A DNA stretch of 64,000 bases from Streptomyces blattellae (GTDB taxonomy: Bacteria; Actinomycetota; Actinomycetes; Streptomycetales; Streptomycetaceae): NCBI RefSeq assembly GCF_009709555.1, contig NZ_WJBG01000127.1, positions 186,001 through 250,000 on the forward strand, in the 5' to 3' direction. The stretch's first letter is position 1. The number at the start of each line of letters is the position of its first letter. A program made the position numbers and the translations under genes. Positions 8,709 through 17,657 of the stretch are shown here, piece after piece. A model generated the notes under the pieces. The model did not search any database. It saw only the letters and a list, made by a program, of their open reading frames with translations, and was not told the origin of the DNA.

Positions 8709-10760
8709 TCATCCGGTGATGACGGCCGGGTCGCTCACCCCGGGACGCCCGGTCTCCACTCGTCCGGCGAAGTGCCGCAGAAACGCGGAGTCGGCGTCGG
8801 AGGTGACCGTCAGGTCGTACCACTGCCTGCTCGCCCGGAGGTCGAAGCTGTGCCGCACGGCGGCACCGCGCCGCACCACGAAACGCCGCGTCCGGCCGCT
8901 GTAGCCGTCTGCGACCTCCACCTCCACCGTCGCGGAGCCCTTGTTGGTGAAGGTCAGCTCGATGCCGTCGCCTCTGTGCCGGGCGGTGACCTCCGGCCCC
9001 TCGGTGCTGTTCACGCCCTTGAAGGCACGCACGAAGCCGTTCGGGCCGTGCACGGTCAGGTCGTACGAGCCGCTGGAACAGGCCGAGTCCCAGGTGTCCG
9101 CGATCGACTTGCCCGCCTCGGTGGTGTACATCCACGGGCCGTCGGTGCGGTTGCCGGAGGTGACGTGGAAGGCGCCGCCCGCCTTGGCGCCCGTGGCGAA
9201 GGTGAGCGTGAACTTCCCGGCCGAGGTGTCGGCCGAACCGTCCGCGTACGGGGCGTACTTCAGTGGCCGGGACCGGCGCAGCCCGCGCTCCTGCTTGGGC
9301 AGCCGCGGGTCGGCGGGCGGGGTGGGCCGGTAGTCGGGGTGGCGCTCGCGGTCCGGCGGCTCGTAGGCGTCGGTGTCCGGCAGGTCGACGGGGCGCGGGT
9401 CCTCGCGGGAGAAGTCGAACGCGGAGGTGAGGTCACCGCAGACGGCGCGGCGCCACGGCGAGATGTTCGGCTCGCGCACGCCGAACCGGCGCTCCATGAA
9501 CTGCAGGATCGAGGTGTGGTCGAGGGTCTCGGAGCAGACGTAACCGCCCTTGCTCCAGGGCGAGACGACCAGCATCGGCACCCGCGGGCCCAGGCCGTAG
9601 GGACCGGCCACCCGGCCGGCGTCGCCCGGGTAGAGGTCGGGCCGCACATCCACCGTGGACTTGCCCTGCGCGGCGGACCTGGGCGGGAGCGGCGGCACGA
9701 CGTGGTCGAAGAAGCCGTCGTTCTCGTCGTACGTGACGAACAGCGCCGTCTTCGCCCAGACCGCGGGGTTGGAGGTGAGCGCGTCCAGGACCTGGGCGAT
9801 GTACCAGGCGCCGTAGTTCGTGGGCCAGTTGGAGTGCTCGGAGAAGGCCTCCGGGGCGGTGATCCAGGAGATCTGCGGCAGCCTGCCGGCCTTGACGTCG
9901 GCCTTCAGCCGGTCGAAGTAGCCGTCGCCGTTCTTCACGTCGGTGCCGGTGCGGGCCTTGTCGTACCAGGGGTCGCCGGGCTCGGCACCCCGGTACCTGT
10001 TGAAGTACAGCAGGGAGTTGTCGCCGTAGTTGCCGCGGTAGGCGTCCTGGATCCAGCCCCAGGAGCCGGCCGCGTCCAGGCCGTCGCCGATGTCCTGGTA
10101 GATCTTCCAGGAGATCCCGGCCTCTTCCAGTCGCTCGGGGTACGTGGTCCAGCCGTAGCCCAGTTCGTCGTTGCCGAGGACCGGGCCGCCGCCCGTGCCG
10201 TCGTTGCCGGTGCAGCCCGTCCACATGTAGTACCGGTTCGGGTCCGTCGAGCCGATGAACGAGCAGTGGTAGGCGTCGCAGATGGTGAACTTGTCGGCGA
10301 GCGCGTAGTGGAAGGGGATGTCGTCGCGGGTCAGGTACGCCATGGTGGTGGAGCCCTTGGCGGGCACCCAGTTGTCGTACGTGCCCTGGTTGTAGGCGGA
10401 GTGGCCGTCGGGCCAGGAGTGCGGCAGGCCCTCCAGGAACTGCATGCCGAGGTCGTCGGCGTCCGGGTGGAAGGGCAGCAGGTCCTTGGTGCCGTCCGAC
10501 TGGTACCAGATGGACTTGCCGTTGTGCTGGGTCACGGGCCGCGGGTCACCGAAGCCGCGGACTCCTCTGAGCGCGCCGTAGTAGTGGTCGAAGGAGCGGT
10601 TCTCCTGCATCAGGACGACGATGTGCTCGACATCCTCGATCGACCCGGTGCGGTGGTTCGCGGGGAGCGCGGCGGCGCACTCGATGCTGCTCGCCAGGGC
10701 GGCGAAGGCCGTGGTGGCGCCCGCCACTTGGAGGAATCGGCGCCGGTTGACTTCGGGCAT
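8709..10760 (-). CDS. plcA: Phosphocholine-specific phospholipase C, Tat-exported
   Basis: A 683-residue protein of the bacterial phospholipase C / acid-phosphatase family. Residues 5-30 form a Tat signal (NRRRFLQVAGATTAFAALAS), the usual export route for this enzyme. The catalytic family motif ENRSFDHYYG is at residues 53-62. Further conserved stretches are DAYHCSFIGSTDPNR, SWKIYQDI, FVTYDENDGFFDHVVPP and RVPMLVVSPWSKGG. The C-terminal ~190 residues hold the two DUF756-type beta domains of Pseudomonas PlcN/PlcH-like enzymes. The ATG at 10760 was chosen because it starts the Tat signal directly; the frame upstream is not protein-like. It should hydrolyse phosphatidylcholine or sphingomyelin outside the cell. 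Phosphate-dependent control is common in this family, but no PHO box was identified here. Confidence 0.92.
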   Translation of the reverse strand: MPEVNRRRFLQVAGATTAFAALASSIECAAALPANHRTGSIEDVEHIVVLMQENRSFDHYYGALRGVRGFGDPRPVTQHNGKSIWYQSDGTKDLLPFHPDADDLGMQFLEGLPHSWPDGHSAYNQGTYDNWVPAKGSTTMAYLTRDDIPFHYALADKFTICDAYHCSFIGSTDPNRYYMWTGCTGNDGTGGGPVLGNDELGYGWTTYPERLEEAGISWKIYQDIGDGLDAAGSWGWIQDAYRGNYGDNSLLYFNRYRGAEPGDPWYDKARTGTDVKNGDGYFDRLKADVKAGRLPQISWITAPEAFSEHSNWPTNYGAWYIAQVLDALTSNPAVWAKTALFVTYDENDGFFDHVVPPLPPRSAAQGKSTVDVRPDLYPGDAGRVAGPYGLGPRVPMLVVSPWSKGGYVCSETLDHTSILQFMERRFGVREPNISPWRRAVCGDLTSAFDFSREDPRPVDLPDTDAYEPPDRERHPDYRPTPPADPRLPKQERGLRRSRPLKYAPYADGSADTSAGKFTLTFATGAKAGGAFHVTSGNRTDGPWMYTTEAGKSIADTWDSACSSGSYDLTVHGPNGFVRAFKGVNSTEGPEVTARHRGDGIELTFTNKGSATVEVEVADGYSGRTRRFVVRRGAAVRHSFDLRASRQWYDLTVTSDADSAFLRHFAGRVETGRPGVSDPAVITG

Positions 10761-11242
10761 GGGTGAGGGACCTCTCCCTTGGGGGTGTTCGACCGTCGGA
10801 TCTGCCGGACGGAACGCGCGCGGAAGGAGTGTTCCAAGGGCACCGAACGTCAGGGAAGGGTCTGGTGACCCTCGTGTGAAAGTCGGCGGTACGAGAGGTG
10901 CGGGGGCGGCATCCGAGGCGCGCGGACACGGCCCGCCACCGTCCGCATCGCGAGATGCCAATAGTCCAATTCCGGACGATCACCGCGCGGCTCCCAAGCA
11001 CCGGGATCGGTCAACTCCACTGTCTCCAGCGGGCGTTCAGCCCGCCTCAAGACCCACTCGGACGCGTGCACTTTTCCGTCACGTTTCGCGGCAAGACCAC
11101 AAAAGCTACACAGGCACATCACGATATGACGTGGCGAATGCGTCGACGACTGGCGTCTGAGGGGGGCGTGGCGTCGCGCGTGGGGTGCGTCCACTCCGCG
11201 CGGGAGCGCTGCTCATGCCCGCCCAGGAGGGGACATCACCGC
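10761..11242. other. Intergenic region between phospholipase C and the exopolysaccharide cluster
   Basis: About 480 bases lie between the divergent phospholipase C gene (minus) and the deacetylase gene (plus), and promoters for both should lie here. It includes a locally AT-richer patch at about 11095-11135 (CCACAAAAGCTACACAGG and CACGATATGACG), which stands out against the GC-rich surroundings and is the best candidate promoter zone for the polysaccharide cluster. No convincing gene or clear operator is seen. Confidence 0.35.
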
Positions 11243-13366
11243 ATGATGCGGACCATACGTACTGCCGCGCTCACCGCTGGAGCGCTCATCGCCTCGCTGG
11301 TCCTGCCAGCCGCGGCGGCCCACGCCGACACGGTCACGCCCCGTGTCGACCTGCGAGTCCTCGTGGTCAGCGACGGAGGCCCGTCCACCGACGCCATCGC
11401 GGCCGAACTGGACACGGCCGGAACGCCGTACACCGAGATCGACCTCCAGGACGCGGCGAGACCGAGCATCGACGCGGACTTCCTGGCGGACACGGTGGAC
11501 GGCGTACCGCGCGCCAAGTTCCAGGCGGTCGTGCTGCCCAACGACAACCCGTTCCCGGCCGGTTCCGCCGAGATGGCGGCGCTGGTGGCCTATGAGCAGA
11601 CGTACGCGATCCCGCAGGTCGACGCCTACACCTACGCGCGTCCGGAGGCCGGGCTCGACTACCCGGGCTACTCGGGCAGCGTGGACGGTGTGACGGCCGA
11701 GGTCACCGAGGCCGGTGCGGCGGGACCGTTCGCCTATCTGGACGGAACCGTGCCGTTCGATGACGACTCCCCCGACGTGGGCGAGAGTTACGCCTATCTG
11801 TCGACACCGGCGGAAGGCGCGGACTTCACGCCGTACGTCGACGCGGCGATCCCGGGGCAGTCCACCCGGGGCTCGCTGGTCGGCGAGTACCGGCACGACG
11901 GGCGGCGGGAACTCGTCGTCACCTTCGTCTACAACCAGCACCAGCAGCAGTTCCAGCTGCTGGCCCGCGGCATCGTGGAGTGGATGACCGACGGGGTGCA
12001 CCTCGGCGCCTCCCGCAACTACTTCGCGGTGCACGTCGACGACGTCTTCGGGGCGGACGACCGCTGGGACACCGAACTCAACTGCACGCCGGGCGACATC
12101 GACTGCCCGCCGGGCCAGGGGGCGTCGGACCCGATCCGGATGACCCCGGCCGACGTCGACTACGCCTTGGAGTGGCAGGACCGGCAGGGCATCACCCTCG
12201 ACATGGTCTACAACGGCGCGGGCAGTGAGACGCACCGCGAGGAGAACAACGGCCAGGACGAACTCGCCGACCAGTTCATCGCCGACCGGGGCAGCTTCCG
12301 CTGGGTCAACCACACCTACTCGCACTCCTACCTCGGCTGTGTGCAGGACGTCAGCGTGGTGCCGTGGCAGTGCGCCACCAACGCGGACGGCACCACCCAG
12401 TGGGTCAGCCAGAGCGAGATCTCCGACGAGATCGCGAACAACCGCTCCTGGGGCCAGACCAACGGACTCCCGCTGGACACCGAGGAGTTGGTGACCGGCG
12501 AGCACTCGGGCCTGAGGATCCTGCCGCAGCAGCCGGAGGACAACCCCAACCTGGCGCCCGCGCTGGCCGACAACGGGATCGAGTGGCTCGCCTCGGACTA
12601 CTCCCGTGATCCCGCGCAGCGTCAGGTCGGTCCCGCGACGACCGTCTCGCGCTACCCGATGAACATCTTCTACAACGCGGGGCGGGCCGCCGAGCAGGTC
12701 GACGAGTACAACTGGATCTACACCAGCCGCGCCCAGGGCGGCAGCGGCGTCTGCGAGGACAACCCCGCCACCTCCACCTGCCTGACGGCGCCGCTGGACA
12801 CCGCAACCGGCTACGCCGACCACATCGTGCCGCTGGAGACGCGGACCGCGCTCGGGCACGTGCTGTCCAACGACCCCAAACCGCACTACATCCACCAGTC
12901 GAACCTGACCGAGGACCGTATCGCCTATCCGGTGCTCGACGGTGTCCTCGACACCTACGACACGCTGTTCGCGGACAACACGCCCGTGGTGAACCTGCCG
13001 ATGAAGGACCTCGGCATCGAGACGCAGCGGCGCGCGGCCTGGGACGCGGCGCTCGACGCCGGTCAGGTCACCGCCTACCGCGTCGGCGGGACCGTCACCG
13101 TCGAGGCGCCGGACGGCGTGGCCATGACCGCGACCCTGCCCACCGGCACCACGCAGGACGGCGCCGCCTTCGGTACCGCCTACGCGGGCGCGGTGTCCGG
13201 CTGGACCGCCTCGGCCGGGCAGCCGCTCACGCTCACCCTGCCGTCGTCCACCGCCTCCCCGACCGCGACCGCCGACGCGCCGGACGGTTCGACCACCTCC
13301 ACCACTCCCCCGACGACGGTGCCCGCCGGTGTGACCGAACAGGTGCCGTACGCCCCGGAGAACTGA
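11243..13366 (+). CDS. Secreted Agd3-like polysaccharide deacetylase (CE18 type)
   Basis: A 707-residue exported protein with a signal peptide at residues 1-29 (ends AAAAHA). A beta-rich N-terminal region (about 30-240) is followed by a deacetylase domain carrying the metal-site motifs: HVDD at residues 264-267 and NHTYSH with His357 and His361, the D/H-x3-H arrangement of NodB-related deacetylases. The overall order (N-terminal carbohydrate-binding-like region, then FAVHVDDVFGADDRWD) matches Agd3, the fungal galactosaminogalactan deacetylase (CE18). The predicted reaction is removal of acetyl groups from GalNAc/GlcNAc units of an exopolysaccharide, making it cationic. The C-terminus is Thr/Ser/Pro-rich. 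The ATG at 11243 has AGGAGGGG upstream and begins the signal peptide. It is the first gene of the cluster. Confidence 0.82.
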   Translation: MMRTIRTAALTAGALIASLVLPAAAAHADTVTPRVDLRVLVVSDGGPSTDAIAAELDTAGTPYTEIDLQDAARPSIDADFLADTVDGVPRAKFQAVVLPNDNPFPAGSAEMAALVAYEQTYAIPQVDAYTYARPEAGLDYPGYSGSVDGVTAEVTEAGAAGPFAYLDGTVPFDDDSPDVGESYAYLSTPAEGADFTPYVDAAIPGQSTRGSLVGEYRHDGRRELVVTFVYNQHQQQFQLLARGIVEWMTDGVHLGASRNYFAVHVDDVFGADDRWDTELNCTPGDIDCPPGQGASDPIRMTPADVDYALEWQDRQGITLDMVYNGAGSETHREENNGQDELADQFIADRGSFRWVNHTYSHSYLGCVQDVSVVPWQCATNADGTTQWVSQSEISDEIANNRSWGQTNGLPLDTEELVTGEHSGLRILPQQPEDNPNLAPALADNGIEWLASDYSRDPAQRQVGPATTVSRYPMNIFYNAGRAAEQVDEYNWIYTSRAQGGSGVCEDNPATSTCLTAPLDTATGYADHIVPLETRTALGHVLSNDPKPHYIHQSNLTEDRIAYPVLDGVLDTYDTLFADNTPVVNLPMKDLGIETQRRAAWDAALDAGQVTAYRVGGTVTVEAPDGVAMTATLPTGTTQDGAAFGTAYAGAVSGWTASAGQPLTLTLPSSTASPTATADAPDGSTTSTTPPTTVPAGVTEQVPYAPEN

Positions 13367-13388
13367 GCACGGCCCGCACGACGGCCTG

Positions 13389-13407
13389 GGCCGCACCCTG
13401 TGCGGCC
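13389..13407 (+). terminator. Intra-cluster hairpin
   Basis: GGCCGCA (13389-13395) and TGCGGCC (13401-13407) form a seven-base-pair stem with a five-base loop in the 86-base gap between the deacetylase and the glycosyltransferase. It could partly terminate transcription or stabilise the upstream mRNA, giving different levels of secreted enzyme and synthase. Confidence 0.35.
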
Positions 13408-13452
13408 GGGGCCGGTACGACCGCCACCGACCTCGGCCGTGGAGCCCCCACC

Positions 13453-15093
13453 ATGCACGTTCACCACGGCGCGCGACGCTCCGGCGCGACGCGCGTGACC
13501 CTCCTCACCGAAGGCACCTACCCCCACAGTCACGGCGGGGTGAGCGTCTGGTGCGACCAGCTCGTCACCGGCATGCCCGACCTCGGCTTCGACGTCATCG
13601 CCGTCACCGGCACCGGACGCGAACCGCTCGTCTGGGACCTCCCCGAGCATGTCGCGCGCGTCGTCTCCGTCCCCATGTGGGGCCCCGCGCCCGACGGCCG
13701 CGCGCCCCGCGGGAGGAGCGGGAGGCAACTCGCCTCCGCCTACGAGCAGTTCCTCACCGCGCTGCTCGACCCCGCCGCCGAGGGCGGGTTCGCCGCCGCC
13801 CTGTACGCGATGGCGCGGGCCGCCGCGGACGGCGCGCTGAGCCCCTTTCTGCGCGGTGACAAGGCGATCGGTGTGCTCACCGCGGTGTGGAACCGGCCGG
13901 GCCTGGCCGTGCGGGAGGCCCGGCCGACCCTGCACGACGCGATCACCGCGACCGCACTGCTGGAGCACGCCCTGCGCCCCCTGGCCACGCCCCCACCCGA
14001 CACCGGGGTGGCACACGCGGTCAGCGGCGGCGTCGCCGTACTGCCGGGGCTCGCCGCGCTCGAACGGCACGGCGTCCCGCTGCTGCTCACCGAACACGGC
14101 GTCTATCTCCGCGAGCGCTACCTCGGCTATCGCACCGCCCCGTACCGCTGGCCGGTGAAGGCCGTCGTCCTGGGCTTCTTCCGGCTGCTGGCCGAGGAGA
14201 CGTACCGCAGGGCGGCGCTGATCACTCCCGGCAACCGCTACAACCGGCTGTGGGAGGAACAGGGCGGTGCGGACCCCGAGTCGATCCGCACCGTCTACAA
14301 CGGCGTGGACCCCGGCGCCTTCCCGCCCGCCGGCCCCGAGCCGGACCGGCCGACGCTCAGCTGGGCGGGGCGGGTGGACCCGATCAAGGACCTGGAGACG
14401 CTGATCCGCGCGTTCGCGCTGGTCCGGGGCCGGCTCCCGGACGCCGCACTGCGGTTGTTCGGCGGCACACCACGTGGCGGCGAGGCCTACCGGCAGCGGT
14501 GCGAGGCCCTCGCCGCCGAGCTCGGTCACGCCGACGCGGTCACCTTCGAGGGCCGGGTCGAGGACATCAAGGACGCCTACGCGGCAGGGAACGTCGTGAT
14601 GCTCTCCAGCATCAGCGAAGGCTTCCCGTTCACCCTGATCGAGGCCATGTCCTGCGGGCGGGCGACCGTCTCCACCGACGTCGGCGGAGTGCGGGAGGCC
14701 GTCGGGGACACCGGCCTCGTCGTACCGCCGCGCGACCCGGCCAGGATGGCCGCCGCCGCGCTGGAGCTGCTGGGCGACGCGGAGCGCCGCCGCTCGATGG
14801 GCGAGGCGGCGCGGCTCCGGGTGATCCAGCAGTTCACCCTGCGCCAGACCGTCGACACCTTCCGCTCCATCTACCGGGAGCTGGCGGCGCTCGGCGGACC
14901 CGGTGAAGTCGACCGCGGTCCGGCAGCGCACCGAAGGGGCGCGGGGCTGTGTCGATGTGCGGCTCCGCCGCGATGGGAGACCCCCATGAGCGGGGGAGGA
15001 TTCGAGAGGGAGCGCTCGGACCGGATCTGGACGCCGGAGAGCGCCGAGCAGCCCGCTCAGGCAGACGTAAGGACAGGGAGCATGGCCGGATGA
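13453..15093 (+). CDS. PelF-like GT4 glycosyltransferase
   Basis: A 546-residue cytoplasmic glycosyltransferase. The N-terminal motif TEGTYPHSHGGVSVWCDQL is the hallmark of the PelF-type (DUF3492) GT4 enzymes. The C-terminal donor-binding domain carries SWAGRVDPIKD (about 297-310), GRVEDIKDAYA and the E-x7-E motif, Glu389 and Glu397 in SEGFPFTLIE. PelF uses UDP-GalNAc to build the Pel polymer in Pseudomonas, and fungal galactosaminogalactan is also made by a GT4 enzyme. The last ~50 residues are polar and probably dispensable. Its stop overlaps the start of the 12-span membrane protein (ATGA), which fits a coupled synthase/export pair. The family is firm; the sugar is inferred. Confidence 0.88.
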   Translation: MHVHHGARRSGATRVTLLTEGTYPHSHGGVSVWCDQLVTGMPDLGFDVIAVTGTGREPLVWDLPEHVARVVSVPMWGPAPDGRAPRGRSGRQLASAYEQFLTALLDPAAEGGFAAALYAMARAAADGALSPFLRGDKAIGVLTAVWNRPGLAVREARPTLHDAITATALLEHALRPLATPPPDTGVAHAVSGGVAVLPGLAALERHGVPLLLTEHGVYLRERYLGYRTAPYRWPVKAVVLGFFRLLAEETYRRAALITPGNRYNRLWEEQGGADPESIRTVYNGVDPGAFPPAGPEPDRPTLSWAGRVDPIKDLETLIRAFALVRGRLPDAALRLFGGTPRGGEAYRQRCEALAAELGHADAVTFEGRVEDIKDAYAAGNVVMLSSISEGFPFTLIEAMSCGRATVSTDVGGVREAVGDTGLVVPPRDPARMAAAALELLGDAERRRSMGEAARLRVIQQFTLRQTVDTFRSIYRELAALGGPGEVDRGPAAHRRGAGLCRCAAPPRWETPMSGGGFERERSDRIWTPESAEQPAQADVRTGSMAG

Positions 15094-16535
15094 GCGGACC
15101 GATGGCGCTCGAACCTGGCGGCACGGAAGGAGACACGCTTTCCCTCCGGCTGGCCCAGGACCCCTTACCTCGTGGGCGCGTTGCCGCGGACCGCACCCTG
15201 CCCCTGCGACGGCCGCGCTGGGGCGCGGACCGCACCCTGACTCTGCGGCAGCCGCGCTGGGGCGCGGACCACGCCGCGGTCGACTCGCTCGCCGCCGACC
15301 TCGCCGACCGTATCGGCCCTGCCGTGCACTCCTACGAGGTCGCCGCGCTGCTGGAGTCGGAGGGCCTGACCGCCGAGGTCATCCAGGAGCGCTACGGCCA
15401 CCCGAACCTGTTCTCCCTCGCCACCGCCCTGTACGAGCGGGTGCCGCGTTCCTTCCCCGAGCCCGCGCCACCGGCCGACCCCTGGCAACCGGACCACATC
15501 CGGTGCGCCCTGCGCGGCGCCCTGTTCGCCCTGCCGGGACTCGCCTACCTGCTCACCGCACCGCTGTGGCACGCCGACCGCGCCGTGTCGGTACTGATCG
15601 TCGCCGGGCTCGTCTCCTGGGCGTGGGGTCAGGCCCTGGGGCACCGGGCCTTCCTGCGCATGACGACGGGACGGCGGGAGGCGGGCCGTACGCTCCTGAA
15701 GGGCGCCCCGCTCGGCGCCGTCGCGGCGACGGCTGCGGGGGCGGTGGTCGCCGGGTCCGGTCCGGCGGTCCTGGCCGCGGGGGCGCAGTCGGTGTACCTC
15801 GCGACGGCCGGCGTACTGCTGGTGCTGGGCGGGGAGCGGCTGCTGCTGGCCGCGCTCACCCCGCTGATCGCCGGTGCCACGGTGCTGCCGTGGTGGGAGC
15901 CCGGCGCCGTGCTGCGGGCCGGGCTGCCGCTGCTGTCCCTGCTCGGCGCGGTCGCCGCGGCGGGCTGGGCGCTGCGCTCCGCCCTGTCCGGTTCCGCCGC
16001 GCCGGGCGCCCCCCGGCCCCCGCTCCTGCGGTCGCTGCCGTACGGCCTGTTCGGGCTGGCCGCGGGGGCGCTGGTGCTGCTGACGGGGCGGGAGCAGCCG
16101 TACGCGGTGATCGTGCTGACCGTGAGCATGGGGCCCGCCGAGTGGCTGCTGTACCGGTACCGCGGGCTGTCGGTGAAGGCGCTGCGGGCGACCGCCACAC
16201 CGGCCGCGTTCCAGGTGCGGTCGGCCGGCATCCTCGCCCTCTGCCTGGGCGCCTATCTGCTGCCCCTGCTCCCCGCGGCCCTGCTCACCGACACCGAACC
16301 CGCCCCTCTCCTGCTGCTCGCGGCGGCCCTGTGGACGGCGCTGCTGCTGCAGGCCTTCGGGCTGGCCTGGCCGCCCGCCGGGGTGTGTCTCGCGGCCGCC
16401 GCCGGGGCGGGCGCGCTCACCGTCTTCGCCGGGCCATCGGACACCGGCGTGCTCGCGCTCAGCTGCGGCGCCGCCGCCCTGTGTCTCCTCGGATACGTGC
16501 TGCGGCTGCTGGGACGGCCCGCGCCGCACGCGTGA
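15090..16535 (+). CDS. Twelve-span membrane protein, probable PelG-like synthase/export partner
   Basis: A 481-residue protein. The N-terminal ~130 residues are soluble and include a 13-residue tandem repeat and a helical segment (VAALLESEGLTAEVIQERYG) that recurs in actinobacterial PelG-like proteins as far as I can recall. About 12 hydrophobic helices follow, from residue ~140 to the end. Twelve spans and direct coupling to a PelF-like transferase match PelG, the MOP-like membrane partner of PelF. I cannot align it to PelG by eye, so the identity rests on topology and context. The ATG at 15090 overlaps the upstream stop (ATGA). The likely role is passing the growing polysaccharide across the membrane. 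Confidence 0.72.
   Translation: MSGPMALEPGGTEGDTLSLRLAQDPLPRGRVAADRTLPLRRPRWGADRTLTLRQPRWGADHAAVDSLAADLADRIGPAVHSYEVAALLESEGLTAEVIQERYGHPNLFSLATALYERVPRSFPEPAPPADPWQPDHIRCALRGALFALPGLAYLLTAPLWHADRAVSVLIVAGLVSWAWGQALGHRAFLRMTTGRREAGRTLLKGAPLGAVAATAAGAVVAGSGPAVLAAGAQSVYLATAGVLLVLGGERLLLAALTPLIAGATVLPWWEPGAVLRAGLPLLSLLGAVAAAGWALRSALSGSAAPGAPRPPLLRSLPYGLFGLAAGALVLLTGREQPYAVIVLTVSMGPAEWLLYRYRGLSVKALRATATPAAFQVRSAGILALCLGAYLLPLLPAALLTDTEPAPLLLLAAALWTALLLQAFGLAWPPAGVCLAAAAGAGALTVFAGPSDTGVLALSCGAAALCLLGYVLRLLGRPAPHA
15186..15263 (+). repeat. Two-copy 39-bp in-frame tandem repeat
   Basis: Units at 15186-15224 and 15225-15263 encode ADRTLPLRRPRWG and ADRTLTLRQPRWG, followed by the start of a third (AD). 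It lies in the soluble N-terminal part of the membrane protein and adds two basic, Trp-containing blocks. It probably varies in copy number between strains. Confidence 0.75.
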
Positions 16536-16600
16536 GGCGGACCACGTGCAAGCAACCGACCCCTGCCCACAGACGCGCAACCGACCGGAAGGAACCCGAG

Positions 16601-17602
16601 TTGACCACCGCACCACTCGCCGCCGTCACCGGAGCCGAAGGATTCATCGGCTCGCACCTCACCGAGGCGCTGGTCGCCTCCGGGCACCGGGTGAGAGCCA
16701 TGGCGCAGTACAACTCGTTCTCCTCCTACGGCTGGCTGGAGACCCTGGCGCCGGACGTCCTCGACCAGGTCGAGATCGTCCTCGGCGACGTACGGGACCC
16801 CGGCTCGGTCCGCGGTCTGCTCGACGGCGCCGCCTGCGCCTACCACCTGGCCGCCCTCATCGCGATCCCGTACTCCTACCAGGCGCCGCACAGCTACGTG
16901 GACACCAACGTCACCGGCACCCTCAACGTGCTGGAGGCGGTCCGCGCGCTGGGCACGCCCCGGCTGGTGCACACCTCGACCAGTGAGACGTACGGCACCG
17001 CGCGGACCGTGCCGATCACCGAGGACCACCCCATCAACACCCAGTCCCCGTACGCCGCTTCGAAGGCGGGCGGCGACCGGCTGGCCGACAGCTACCACGC
17101 GAGCTTCGACACGCCGGTGGTGACGCTGCGGCCGTTCAACACCTTCGGGCCGCGCCAGTCGATGCGGGCGGTCATCCCCACCGTCATCGGCCAGGTGGCC
17201 GCCGGGGAACGGACGATCACGCTCGGCGACCTGCGTCCCACCCGCGACTTCACCTACGTGAAGGACACCGCGCAGGCGTTCCTCACCGTCGGCACCGCGC
17301 CCGCCGGGCAGGTCGTGGGCCGCACCTTCAACGCCGGGACCGGCGGGGAGATCTCCGTCGGCGACCTCGTCGCGCTGATCGGCAAGGTGATGGACACCGG
17401 CCTCGACGTCCGCGAGGACACCGCCCGCATCCGGCCCGCGGGCTCCGAGGTGATGCGCCTGGTCTGCGACGCGAGCCGGCTGACCGCCGCCACCGGCTGG
17501 CGGCCCGCGCACTCCCTGGAGGAAGGCCTCGCGCACACCGTCGAGTTCTTCCGCGACCCGGCCAACCTGGCCCGCTACAAGACCGGCATCTACAACATCT
17601 GA
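16601..17602 (+). CDS. NAD-dependent nucleotide-sugar epimerase/dehydratase (extended SDR)
   Basis: A 333-residue extended SDR protein. It has the NAD-binding GAEGFIGSH near residue 10, the catalytic Ser in HTSTSETYG, the YxxxK pair in SPYAASKAGGDRLAD, and RPFNTFGPRQSMRAVIP and RDFTYVKD in the substrate domain, as in UDP-GlcNAc/glucose 4-epimerases and 4,6-dehydratases. The TTG at 16601 was chosen because GGAAGGAA precedes it and it places the Rossmann motif at the N-terminus. In this cluster it most likely makes the UDP-sugar (for example UDP-GalNAc or UDP-Gal) used by the glycosyltransferase, the role of Uge3 in the fungal cluster. The exact reaction cannot be fixed from sequence. Confidence 0.87.
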   Translation: MTTAPLAAVTGAEGFIGSHLTEALVASGHRVRAMAQYNSFSSYGWLETLAPDVLDQVEIVLGDVRDPGSVRGLLDGAACAYHLAALIAIPYSYQAPHSYVDTNVTGTLNVLEAVRALGTPRLVHTSTSETYGTARTVPITEDHPINTQSPYAASKAGGDRLADSYHASFDTPVVTLRPFNTFGPRQSMRAVIPTVIGQVAAGERTITLGDLRPTRDFTYVKDTAQAFLTVGTAPAGQVVGRTFNAGTGGEISVGDLVALIGKVMDTGLDVREDTARIRPAGSEVMRLVCDASRLTAATGWRPAHSLEEGLAHTVEFFRDPANLARYKTGIYNI

Positions 17603-17657
17603 GCCCGTCAGGCACATCGACAAACGCCCGAGAAGCGTTCACGAAGGAGGAGTTCCC

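Noticed and set aside
13180..14931. 583-codon minus-strand frame across the PelF-like gene
   Set aside because: The plus-strand gene has clear GT4 motifs and start signals; the opposite frame has none.
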